Source: Streptomyces sp. Je 1-79
GTDB lineage: Bacteria > Actinomycetota > Actinomycetes > Streptomycetales > Streptomycetaceae
Direction: 5' to 3'
NCBI RefSeq assembly: GCF_025195125.1
Contig: NZ_JAMGSL010000005.1
Coordinates: 62,001-126,000, forward strand
Length of the DNA stretch: 64,000 nucleotides
Numbering within the stretch: position 1 is the first letter of the stretch; every line of letters starts with the position of its first letter. The position numbers and the translations under genes are program-made. The notes below the pieces were generated by a model. The model saw only the letters and a list, made by a program, of their open reading frames with translations, searched no databases and was not told the DNA's origin. Below, one piece after another: positions 1 to 8,700 of this stretch.

Positions 1-1036
1 CGCCGTCGGCCAGGCCGATCCGGTGCCGGGCTCCCCGGCACTCCACGAAGCGTGGTCCGCCGGCCGGGTCCTCTCCCGGGGAGGTTGGGCCCGGCGGCGC
101 GCGATCCGGTACGAGTGCCGAGGCGACGAGTGGGTGCAGCAGACCGGCCTCGATCGCACCGGCGCGGAGGAGGTCCAGATCGGGCAGCACCCAGGTCGCC
201 GCGTCCGGCAGTACGGGCACCGCCGCGCCACCGCCGTCCCGAGAGACGGAGGTGATCCGCCACCCCGGGCCGTCCGCGTGCGGGACCGGGTCCGGGCGCA
301 CGTCGAGGGTCAGCTGGTGCCGGGGCCCGACGCGTACGGCCACGGGGCCACCGGAGCTGCCCTCGGCCCGGAGCAGGTGCCCCGCCTCGGCGGCCCACCG
401 GTCGACGGCGCAGCGGAAGCCCTCCGGAAGCGGAACCGGCACCCCGGTCACCGCCGGATCCGCCGTCGCGGGACCGTCGGCCCCCGCGCGGACCCGCAGC
501 TCGGCGGCGCTCCGCGCGTCCCACAGGTGGCGGTGCAGATCCAGGCGGAAGCGCCTACTGGGACGGGGGTGCGGATGGCGGCGGGCGGCGGCCTCACGCG
601 CGGATCCGTCCCACAGGGTGAGGCTGATCCGCTGACCGCCGTCGGCCCACGCCGGCGGCGTCCGGGCCACGAGATGCACCGGCCCCGTGTGCCCGGGCCG
701 CACCGGGTCGTACCGCGCCAGCGGGATCGTCAGCCCCGGCCGCAGCAGTCCGTGCGGAGCGATCCTCGGCATGTGCCAGCGCAGCAGGTCGGGAGCGAGG
801 CCGCGGAGATCGTGCCGGACCCGGTCGGCGAGTTCCCGGCCATGGGCCCGGGCCACGGAGCGCAGGTCGAGATCGACGTCCACGCGTGCGGCGGCGCACG
901 CCCCGGCCCAGTCGCCGGCCAGCCGGCGGGCGGTCGCGGTCTCGATCATGGAGGGCGGCACGGCGAACTCGCGCACGCGCAGCCAGAAGGTCAGGAAGGA
1001 AGGGTGGGAATCCCCGTACGCGGTGCGAGTGGGCAT
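1..1036 (-). CDS. Hypothetical protein, 3' part beyond the left edge
   Basis: The frame is open from an ATG at 1036 down to base 2 with no stop, so at least 345 residues are present and the C-terminus lies outside the window. The protein is rich in Trp and Arg and begins MPTRTAYGDSHPSFL; I see no signal peptide, membrane segment or catalytic motif. Third codon positions are strongly GC, which supports this frame over the overlapping plus-strand frames. I do not recognise the family with certainty. Comparable Streptomyces proteins, as I recall, sit beside MoxR-type ATPases; such a partner would lie to the left. The next gene is divergent. Confidence 0.7.
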   Translation of the reverse strand, partial: MPTRTAYGDSHPSFLTFWLRVREFAVPPSMIETATARRLAGDWAGACAAARVDVDLDLRSVARAHGRELADRVRHDLRGLAPDLLRWHMPRIAPHGLLRPGLTIPLARYDPVRPGHTGPVHLVARTPPAWADGGQRISLTLWDGSAREAAARRHPHPRPSRRFRLDLHRHLWDARSAAELRVRAGADGPATADPAVTGVPVPLPEGFRCAVDRWAAEAGHLLRAEGSSGGPVAVRVGPRHQLTLDVRPDPVPHADGPGWRITSVSRDGGGAAVPVLPDAATWVLPDLDLLRAGAIEAGLLHPLVASALVPDRAPPGPTSPGEDPAGGPRFVECRGARHRIGLADG

Positions 1037-1233
1037 CAGCACTCACCTTGCGCGGACGGGACCCCCCAACTCTGTACGGAGTGAGTCGTCATCACGGCGG
1101 AGCGTATCGCTCGACCGTCACGGCGGGCCATTGGTTTACGGCCTCGTGAGGCGGGCCGGCCGACTTCCCCGACCAGGTAGGCTGCCCCGGCGTGCGCGAC
1201 GCGGCGCGCGCCTCGACACGGGAGGAATCCGCG

Positions 1234-1899
1234 TTGCACGTCCAGGAATGGCTGGAGACGATCCCCGCGGGCGCGATCTACGCGCTGGTGGGTGTGGTGA
1301 TCGGGCTCGAGAGCCTGGGGATCCCGTTGCCCGGCGAGATCGTCCTCGTCAGCTCGGCCCTGCTCGCCTCCCAGCACGGTGACATCAACCCGTACGTCCT
1401 CGGTGCCTGCGCCACCGCCGGCGCCATCATCGGCGACTCGATCGGGTACGCGATCGGCCGCAGGGGCGGCCGTCCGCTGCTGGCCTGGCTGGGGAAGAAG
1501 TTCCCCAAGCACTTCAGCGAGGCCAACATCGCGCTGGCGGAGCGCTCCTTCGAGAAGTGGGGCATGTGGGCCGTCTTCTTCGGCCGCTTCGTCGCCCTGC
1601 TGCGGATCTTCGCGGGACCGCTCGCGGGCGTGCTGAAGATGCCGTACTGGAAGTTCCTCCTCGCCAACGTCTTCGGCGGCATCCTGTGGGCGGGCGGCAC
1701 GACGGCCGTCATCTACTCGGTGGGCGTCGTCGCCGAGGCGTGGCTCAAGCGCTTCTCGTGGCTGGGCCTGGTGCTGGCCGTCCTGATCGGCGTGACGTCG
1801 ATGCTGATCCTGAAGAACCGTGCGAAGAAGGCCGCGGCGACGACGCAGCCGAAGACCGAGCCGGCCCCGGAGCCGACGCCGGTGTCGGTGGCGGACTGA
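1234..1899 (+). CDS. DedA family membrane protein
   Basis: A 221-residue integral membrane protein of the DedA / SNARE-associated family, whose members act in membrane-lipid translocation and envelope homeostasis. It has the family hallmarks: the ESLGIPLPGE re-entrant motif near the N-terminus and a second half-site FFGRFVALLRIFAGPLAG, followed by C-terminal membrane helices and a basic, Pro/Thr-rich tail. The TTG at 1234 is chosen because GGAGGA lies 7 bases upstream; the in-frame GTG at 1192 has no ribosome site. It is convergent with the carbonic anhydrase gene across a strong hairpin and appears monocistronic. Confidence 0.88.
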   Translation: MHVQEWLETIPAGAIYALVGVVIGLESLGIPLPGEIVLVSSALLASQHGDINPYVLGACATAGAIIGDSIGYAIGRRGGRPLLAWLGKKFPKHFSEANIALAERSFEKWGMWAVFFGRFVALLRIFAGPLAGVLKMPYWKFLLANVFGGILWAGGTTAVIYSVGVVAEAWLKRFSWLGLVLAVLIGVTSMLILKNRAKKAAATTQPKTEPAPEPTPVSVAD

Positions 1900-1922
1900 C
1901 CGAGGGCGCTCCCGAAGGACGC

Positions 1923-1960
1923 AGAAGGGCGCGGTGGCCTCACGGCCGCCGCGCCCTTCT
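1923..1960. terminator. Bidirectional hairpin terminator
   Basis: Two 17-base arms (1923-1939 and 1944-1960) pair with a single G.T wobble around a TCAC loop. It lies between the convergent DedA and carbonic anhydrase genes, so it can end both transcripts. There is no U-tract, as is usual in Streptomyces. Confidence 0.8.
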
Positions 1961-1984
1961 CCGTGTGGCGGGCGCCCCGGGCTC

Positions 1985-2512
1985 TCAGTCCGCGAAGGCC
2001 TCGGCGTGGCCCTTGGCCAGGTGGAGGTACATCTCCGCGTTGAGGCGGATGCCCGCCTGCTCCTCCTCCGTCAGCGGGCGCCGGACCTTGGCCGGGACAC
2101 CGGCCACCAGCGACCCCGGCGGGATCTCCATCCCCTGCGGGACCAGCGCCTGCGCGGCGATGAGCGAGCCGGCGCCCACGCGCGCCCCGTTGAGGACCGT
2201 GGCCCCCATGCCGACCAGGACGTCGTCCTCGATGGTGCAGCCGTGGACGGTCGCGTTGTGTCCGACCGTCACACGGTCGCCGATCGTGACCGGGAAGCCG
2301 GGGTCGACGTGGACGGTGCAGTTGTCCTGGATGTTGGAGTCCTCGCCGACGACGACGGGACCGCAGTCCGCCCGCAGCACGGCGTGGTACCAGACGCTGG
2401 CGCGGGCACCGAGCGTGACGTCACCGAGCACGACGGAGGTCGGCGCCGTGAAGGCCGTCGGATCGACCTGCGGCTCCTTGCCGCCCACGGCCCTGATCAA
2501 CGCCTCTGTCAT
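1985..2512 (-). CDS. Gamma-class carbonic anhydrase-like protein
   Basis: A 175-residue left-handed beta-helix protein of the gamma-carbonic anhydrase / YrdA family; the biochemical reaction would be CO2 hydration, though many family members have unproven activity. Hexapeptide repeats run through most of the protein, and the three zinc-ligand histidines are visible in NCTVH and in GHNATVH. The C-terminal helix (EEEQAGIRLNAEMYLHLAK) is typical. The ATG at 2512 is preferred over the upstream ATG because AGGAG lies just before it. It is divergent from the acyltransferase gene. Confidence 0.85.
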   Translation of the reverse strand: MTEALIRAVGGKEPQVDPTAFTAPTSVVLGDVTLGARASVWYHAVLRADCGPVVVGEDSNIQDNCTVHVDPGFPVTIGDRVTVGHNATVHGCTIEDDVLVGMGATVLNGARVGAGSLIAAQALVPQGMEIPPGSLVAGVPAKVRRPLTEEEQAGIRLNAEMYLHLAKGHAEAFAD

Positions 2513-2632
2513 CGTTCGCTCCTGATCCCTCGTGATTGCGTCACGCCTCCACGGCACCCTAGTCGTGGCCCATGACGGACATCACAGGGCACCCCGGTGA
2601 TCAGGTACGACGGTGCCGACTACCGTGTGCGG

Positions 2633-3376
2633 GTGCCCAGGAACAGAAACACGTTCTCCTCTCTCACCGCCTGGCGGCGCCGTGTCCTCGCCCGCGCCGT
2701 GCAGGGCGGGTGGCGCTGGGTCCAGGAGGCCGGGGCCGTGACCGCCGAGAGCCCCGGGCGGCTGCGCTTCAGGCGCCTGGGCGCGGGCACGCGGCTGGCC
2801 TTCCCGCAGGGGACCGTCTTCGGCGAGCAGTGGATCGAGATCGGCGAGTGCTGCATCATCGCCGAGCAGGTCACCCTCACCGCCGGAATGCTGCCCGGTC
2901 TCGACCTCGGGCCCGACACGGTGCTGACCCTGGGCAACGGCGTCGTCCTCGGGCGGGGCAGCCATGTCATCGCCGACACCGCGGTGACCATCGGCTCGGA
3001 CACGTACTGCGGTCCGTACGTCTACATCACCTCGACCAACCACAGTTACGACGATCCGGACGAGCCGGTCGGCAGGCAGTGGCCGCGCTCCGAGCCGGTC
3101 GAGATCGGCCCGGGCTGCTGGCTGGGCACGGGGGCCGTGATCCTGCCGGGCGCAAGGCTCGGCCGCAACGTGGTGGTCGCGGCGGGTGCGGTCGTACGCG
3201 GAGAGGTCCCGGACCACTCCGTGGTGGCCGGCGCGCCGGCGAAGGTGGTGCGCAGCTACCACCCGGAGCGGGGCTGGGAGCCGCCGCTGCGGACACCGGC
3301 GCCGACGCCGGTTCCGGACGGTGTGACCCACGAACAGCTTGCCGCGCTCGCGGCCTGGGACCTCGCGGACGGCTGA
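2633..3376 (+). CDS. Hexapeptide-repeat acyltransferase (O-acetyltransferase type)
   Basis: About 247 residues. The middle (roughly residues 70-210) consists of hexapeptide repeats forming a left-handed beta-helix, with the catalytic-type His in STNHSYDDP and the family C-terminal signature of the VVAGAPAKVV type. The acceptor is unknown; relatives acetylate sugars or polysaccharides. The N-terminus PRNRNTF matches my memory of Streptomyces homologues, which supports GTG 2633. A TACCGT -10-like box at 2621-2626 ends 6 bases before that GTG, suggesting a leaderless transcript. The reading frame also allows a start at 2597. No neighbour suggests its pathway. Confidence 0.8.
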   Translation: MPRNRNTFSSLTAWRRRVLARAVQGGWRWVQEAGAVTAESPGRLRFRRLGAGTRLAFPQGTVFGEQWIEIGECCIIAEQVTLTAGMLPGLDLGPDTVLTLGNGVVLGRGSHVIADTAVTIGSDTYCGPYVYITSTNHSYDDPDEPVGRQWPRSEPVEIGPGCWLGTGAVILPGARLGRNVVVAAGAVVRGEVPDHSVVAGAPAKVVRSYHPERGWEPPLRTPAPTPVPDGVTHEQLAALAAWDLADG

Positions 3377-3430
3377 CCCCCCGGCGCGGAGCCCGGAGAG
3401 TGCGGGGCGGCCGCCTCCACCCCGCCCCCT

Positions 3431-3566
3431 CCGTCGGCCCGTCGCGAGCGTCACCGTGCCGGCCGTGGGCTCCTGGCGAGTGCACCGTTCTCCCCGTCGT
3501 CAGGCCTGTTGCCGGCAGCACCGTCCTGCCGCCGTCGTCAGCCCGTCGCGAGCAGCACCGTGCCGA
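3431..3566. repeat. Degenerate triplicate of the EamA gene 3' end
   Basis: Three related segments of about 30 bases: 3532-3566 (the true gene end with its stop codon), 3494-3524 and 3431-3464. The first and third share GCCCGTCGCGAGC and CACCGTGCCG; the middle copy keeps CCGTCGTCA and GCAGCACCGT. They fill most of the gap between two convergent genes. Confidence 0.6.
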
Positions 3567-4404
3567 CCAGGGCGAGGCCCGCCCCCGCCGCCTGGATGGC
3601 GCGCAGCCTCTCCTTCAGTACCCCGCGCGCGGCCAGCGCTGTCACGACCGGGTAGAGGTTCGCCAGGACCGCCGCGACCGTCACCGGCCCGTTCTGCGCC
3701 GCGATCGAGTACGTACCGTTGGCGGCGACGTCCGCGAGGCCGACGAAGGCGAGCGCCGGAAGGGCCGCCCACACGACGTTCAGCCCGCCGCCCTCGGGCA
3801 GCGCCCGCCCGCCCCGCTTCACCGAGACGTACAGCGCCCCGCCACCCACCGCCACGTTCGTCACCCGCTGCACGAACAGGGCGAGGAACAGGCCGGTCAT
3901 GGTCGAGGACGCCTCGGCGATCAGGGCCATCACCGAGCCGAAGCCGAAGGCCGCTACCAGGGTAAGGAGCACCGCCTGGCGCTGCACGGGGGCGCCTCGC
4001 AGTTCGGGCCCGCCGGCGAGGAGGATGCCGAGGACCGCCACCCCGATCCCGGCGAACTGGAGGAGCCCCGGCCGGTCGCCGACGAGCAGGCCCACCGAGA
4101 CCGGCACGACGACGCCGAGCGAGCCGAGCGGCGAGACCACGCCCATCGGTCCGAGCGCCAGGGCCTTGTAGAACGCGAGCATCGCGACCGGACCGACCAC
4201 CCCCGCGGCGACCGCGTACCAGAGGTCGGGGCCCGCCTCGGTCCAGGCGCCGGTGGCGATCACGATCGCCCCGAGGACGAGGACCGCGACGGTCTGCGAG
4301 GCCACGACCACCGTGAGGGCGGGCATGCGCCGGGTGAGCAGTCCGCCGCCGAAGTCGGCCAGGCCCCAGAGCAGGGCGGTGGCCAGGGCGAACAGGGCAG
4401 TCAT
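3538..4404 (-). CDS. EamA/DMT family transporter
   Basis: A 288-residue, very hydrophobic protein with about ten predicted membrane helices and the duplicated EamA architecture (ALLWGLADFGGG in the first half, VGLADVAANGTYSIAA in the second). The family exports metabolites, amino acids or drugs; the substrate cannot be read from sequence. The ATG at 4404 has GCGAGG upstream. It is divergent from an XRE-cupin regulator with repeats in the shared promoter region, so that regulator probably controls it in response to the exported ligand. The 3' end is partly repeated downstream. Confidence 0.87.
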   Translation of the reverse strand: MTALFALATALLWGLADFGGGLLTRRMPALTVVVASQTVAVLVLGAIVIATGAWTEAGPDLWYAVAAGVVGPVAMLAFYKALALGPMGVVSPLGSLGVVVPVSVGLLVGDRPGLLQFAGIGVAVLGILLAGGPELRGAPVQRQAVLLTLVAAFGFGSVMALIAEASSTMTGLFLALFVQRVTNVAVGGGALYVSVKRGGRALPEGGGLNVVWAALPALAFVGLADVAANGTYSIAAQNGPVTVAAVLANLYPVVTALAARGVLKERLRAIQAAGAGLALVGTVLLATG

Positions 4405-4431
4405 GGAACCTCGCAGCGTGGCGGTCTCGCA

Positions 4432-4495
4432 GTACAGTGCGGTGGACAGCTGAGTACACCGCGGTAGACCACACCGTAGTTCAGTCTGTTGAACT
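4432..4495. promoter_or_regulatory. Divergent operator region: direct repeats plus a dyad
   Basis: Between the EamA and XRE-cupin genes are two 16-base direct repeats (4432-4447 and 4454-4469, 13 of 16 identical, 22 bases apart, or two helix turns). They are followed by a perfect dyad AGTTCA-N6-TGAACT at 4478-4495. The spacing and position suggest binding sites for the adjacent regulator; this is inference. Confidence 0.55.
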
Positions 4496-4521
4496 CTGTC
4501 ATCCAGAATATTGGACGGAAT

Positions 4522-5094
4522 GTGTCGGACCTCGATCAGCTCACGCAGTCGCTCGCGCGGAATCTGAAGCGGTGGCGCAATGAACGCGGATTCACGCTCG
4601 ATGCGCTCGCCGCACGGGCGGGCGTCAGTCGCGGCATGATCATCCAGATCGAACAGGCCCGGACGAACCCCAGCGTCGGCACCACGGTGAAGCTCGCCGA
4701 CGCGCTCGGTGTCTCCATCACCACCCTCCTCGACTACGAGCAGGGTCCCCACGTCCGCCTCGTCCCGCCCGCCCAGGCCGTGCGCATGTGGTCCACCTCC
4801 AACGGCAGCCACACGACGCTCCTCGCCGGCACCGAGGCGCGCGGCCCCCTGGAGCTCTGGGCCTGGACCCTGATGCCCGGCGACGGCAGCGACTCCGACC
4901 CGCACCCCGACGGCACGACCGAGCTGCTGCACGTCACGGCCGGGGAACTCACCCTCGTCGTCGGAGGAGAGGAGCACCGCATCCCGGCCGGCACCTCCGC
5001 CGTCTTCGAGGCCAACGTGCCCCACGCCTACCGCAACGACGGTACGGAGACGGCCGAGATGACCATGGCCGTCTCCATCCCGCCCGCACGCTGA
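4522..5094 (+). CDS. XRE-cupin transcriptional regulator
   Basis: A 190-residue regulator with an N-terminal helix-turn-helix (about residues 10-65; LDALAARAGVSRGMIIQIEQ) and a C-terminal cupin barrel (about 110-185; GTTELLHVTAGELTLVVGGE). Proteins of this design repress neighbouring catabolic or export genes and sense a small molecule in the cupin. I favour GTG 4522 because the protein then starts VSDLDQLTQSLARN, as in homologues I recall; an in-frame TTG at 4489 overlaps the dyad and is less likely. It is divergent from the EamA exporter, its probable target. Confidence 0.85.
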   Translation: MSDLDQLTQSLARNLKRWRNERGFTLDALAARAGVSRGMIIQIEQARTNPSVGTTVKLADALGVSITTLLDYEQGPHVRLVPPAQAVRMWSTSNGSHTTLLAGTEARGPLELWAWTLMPGDGSDSDPHPDGTTELLHVTAGELTLVVGGEEHRIPAGTSAVFEANVPHAYRNDGTETAEMTMAVSIPPAR

Positions 5095-5138
5095 GACGCC
5101 GGGACCCCTGGCGCGGGCGGATTGTTAGCGTGGCCGGC

Positions 5139-5702
5139 ATGCGCGCACCCATCGGAGACTTCGACAACGCCGTTCCCGCCCCCGAGTGTCTGGACCGGCT
5201 CACGGAACCGGTCGCCGCGGCCGTACGCGCCTGGCAGGGCACCGTCCCGGCCGATCAGCTGCTGTACGTCGACACCGAACCGGAGATCGCCGACACCGCT
5301 GCCTTCGTCGCGCACCACGGCCTCGACCTCCTGGACCGGTCCGCGAACTGCGTGATCGTCGCCGGGAAGCGGGGCGACGTGACGACACTGGCCGCCTGCG
5401 TGGTGCGCTCGGACTCCCGGGTCGACGTCAACGGAGCCGTACGCAAACACCTGGGCGCGCGGAAGGTACGGTTCGCGCCCATGGAGAGCGCGACCGGCGA
5501 GAGCGGCATGGAGTACGGCGGCATCACCCCGATCGGCCTCCCGGCCGACTGGCCCGTCCTCGTCGACGCCACCGTCGTCGACACCGAGTGGGTCCTTCTC
5601 GGGAGCGGCCGGCGTCGCGGCAAGCTGATCGTCCCGGGCAAGGCGCTCGCCGAACTCCCGGGCGCGGTGGTGCTCGACACCCTCGGCGTACCGGCCGGCT
5701 GA
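5139..5702 (+). CDS. YbaK/EbsC-type aminoacyl-tRNA deacylase family protein
   Basis: A 187-residue protein of the YbaK/ProX fold, a family that hydrolyses mischarged aminoacyl-tRNA such as Cys-tRNA(Pro). Conserved features are CVIVAGKRG, the VRKHLGARKVRFA segment containing the usual lysine-rich pocket, and the GMEYGGITPIGLP loop near the middle. ATG 5139 lies 7 bases after a TAGCGT -10 box (5126-5131), fitting a leaderless transcript. It is monocistronic between the XRE-cupin gene and the two-gene ATPase system. Confidence 0.83.
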   Translation: MRAPIGDFDNAVPAPECLDRLTEPVAAAVRAWQGTVPADQLLYVDTEPEIADTAAFVAHHGLDLLDRSANCVIVAGKRGDVTTLAACVVRSDSRVDVNGAVRKHLGARKVRFAPMESATGESGMEYGGITPIGLPADWPVLVDATVVDTEWVLLGSGRRRGKLIVPGKALAELPGAVVLDTLGVPAG

Positions 5703-5798
5703 CCACCCCGCTTCCAACCGGCCCGGGACGAGGCGAGGTTGAAGGTCATTCCTTGACGAAAGCATCCCCAACGTGCGGTTCGTCGGTTATCGTGCAGT

Positions 5799-8700
5799 GT
5801 GGATTTGGGGATGATCCAGCAGTACTTCACGGTGGGCATGGACGTGATCGTCCACCTCGGTGGCGGGCGTTCGGCGCGGGGCAGGCTCGAGGCGATCGGC
5901 ACCGACAGCGTGGTGCTGGCGACCGACAGAGGGCCGGCCCTGCTGAGCGCGGCCGCGGTCGAGCTGATCGAGATCGTCGATGCACCCGCGCCCGTGCCCG
6001 TGCCTGCTCCCCCCGCTCCGGCGCCCCCCGCCGCGCCCGCCGCGGAGGTGCCCGCGCCGGCGTCGACGGGGGAGGGGACGCCGGCGGCCCGCGAAGCGCC
6101 TCCTGTGGCGGAGCCCGAGGAGTGGGACGCCCTGGGGCGCGAATTCGCCTCCGGCGAGACGGACCTGACGTTCACTCAGCCCTCGTTCCGGCTCGACGCG
6201 AGCGTGCCCCTGTCGTACAGCGACGCCAAGGACGCCGAGCAGGCTCTCAACCGGGCCAGGAACCGGATCGAGTCGGCGCGGCTCGCCCGGGACGCGGCCA
6301 AGGCGGGCGCGGCGGTGCGTGATCTCGCCGAGGCCGGCCTGACGCTCGACTACCCGCCCGCGCTCCATCTGGCCGGGCTCCTTCTGCTGGAGTGGAAGGA
6401 GACCGAGGCCACCCGCCGACAGGCCGGCGAATGGCTGGAGGAGGCCGCTCACCTCGGCGGCCGCTACGCCTGGGACCTGGCCGTGCTCCGGTTCCGCAGC
6501 GGGCACCTCCCCGACGCCCTCGCGGTACTCGGCGACGCGCTGCACGACGCGCCCGCCGAGCGGGCGGACGACCTGCTGCTCCGGGCCTTCCTCGAACTCG
6601 CGCTCCACACCGGGGACGCCGACGAGGCCGTCCGCGCCCTGTCCGGCGCCGTGGCCGCCGAGGCCGCCCCGCGCCTGGTCGCGACCCGCGCCGCGCTCCA
6701 CCTCGTCTGGCGGCTCTTCCCCGAACGGGCCGCCCCGCTGGAACCGCTCCTCACCCGTGCGGCACCCGCTTCCGGCGACCTCTGCCGCGTCCTGGACGTG
6801 CTGAGCCCCGGAGTCCTGGAGCGGTTCGGACTGGCGAGCCGGAACGGCGACGCCTCCACGGTCGCGGCGGAGGGCGAGGCGGCCGTGGCGCCGGGCGGCC
6901 CGCGCCGCGTACCGGCGGAGGCCGGTGAGCCCCGGCCGCCCGCCGTCGAGCGGCCCGCGACGACGGTCCCGGCCCCGTACCTTCCCGGTCTCGGCGGCGG
7001 CACGCCCGGCGGCGGCGCCGCGAAGCCCGTCCCGGCCGCCGTCCCGAGAGCACACCGGCCGCCGCCCGGTCGCGACCCCCAGCGCCAACTGGAGGCGGCC
7101 CAGCGTCAGTTCCAGCAAGGACACCTCGCCAACGCCCTGCGCATCGCGCGCACCGCGCTCGAGATCTTCCCCGCCCACGAGGGGCTCCTGGACATCGCGG
7201 ACATGGCCGAGCGGGAACTCGCGGCGCGCGCCGCGGACCGTCCGTTACCCAGCCGGCCCGAGGGTCCCCGGCAGGCTCGCGGCCGTGACTCCCTGTACGC
7301 CAGGGCCCAGCACGCCGACACCCGGGAGAAGGACTGGAAGAAGGCCGAGGCCCTCTACCGCCAGGCGCTGGAGGAGGACCCGGGCAACGAACGCGCCCGC
7401 CGCTCCCTCGCCTGGGGCCTGCACCGGGGCAAGCGCAGCGACGAGGCCCTGGAGGTCCTCCGCGACCCGGACGGCGCGGTGCAGGAGGTCCTCCAGCACC
7501 AGAACATGATCATCACGATCCTGAGCGACCGTCAGCGCTGGGACGAGGCCGCCCGGTTGCTGGAGGTGCTGCTCGGCGGCGCGCACAGCAACCAGACCCG
7601 CACCGGGCTCCTGAAACGGCTCATCGTGCTCTACCGCCGGCTCCGCGACGTCGACAGGGCCAACGGAGCCGCCCAGCGCCTGCTCCAGCACGGTCCGCGC
7701 AACCCGGAGTTCCGGTCCATCGCCGACGAGGTCGCCAAGGCCGACCGTACGGGCGTGTGGGACAAGCTCGACGAACTCCTCGCCAAGAGCGACTGGCAGC
7801 CCGAGCAGGCCGACTCCGTCAGCAGCATCGTGCAGATGCACATCGACCGCTGCGAGTACGCGGGCGTCACCGCCGTACGCATCCAGGAGGGGTCCCTCAG
7901 CGAGCACGACGTGCAGGAACTGGTGAAGCTCGTCGAGCGCCTCGGCCCCTCCCGGCCCGCCGACCGCGCCGCGTACAACCTCTCCGCCGCCCGTATCCTC
8001 CGCGACATCAACCAGACCTCCGACGACCGGTTCCGGCGGTCGCTGCGCGCCTTCGGCGCGGCCATGGGCGACCTCTGCACGGCCGAACGCAAACCGCCGG
8101 ACGTGACCCGCGCCTACTACACCGAGGCCGTCTCGCTCGGCGGCTGGGACGACATGGGAGAGCTGAAGGTCAAGCAGTTCGTGACCTCCTACCTCGACCC
8201 GGACTGGCAGCAGCCCGAGAGCCGCCCCTCCTTCGAGCTCTGCATGAGCTGGGTCCTGGAGGACAAGAGCCGGCACAGGTCCCTGGCGATGGGTCTGGTC
8301 GGACTGCTCTCGGTGAGCTCGGAACGGGTCCGGCGCGAGATCATCTCGCGGACCTACCGGGAGGCCCAGATCCGCGAGGTCCTCGTCCGTGAACTGAGGG
8401 CCTACCTCCAGGTCTCCGAGTCCTCCACGGCCCAGAACGCCTACAGCGAGCTCTGGGACGAGGCGTTCCGCCACCACGTACGACTCCTCGACGCACAGCG
8501 CAACACCCTCCAGCTCCTCCTCAGCCGCAACGAACCGCTCGGCACCCTCACCGAGGACCAGCAGGTCCTCGAAGGCGCCGCCGAGGTCGCGTACACCACC
8601 CCGCTGGACCGGGACCGGTTCACCAAGGCGGCAGGCATCCTCGCCGAGCTGCGCGGCTATCTGGAACAGCCCTCGTACCTGGAGCAGGAGCGGCTGGAGT

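Noticed and set aside
5787..7178. Long open frame on the minus strand opposite the TPR-ATPase gene
   Set aside because: It is a shadow frame of GC-rich coding DNA; the plus-strand protein has clear domains and a coupled partner.
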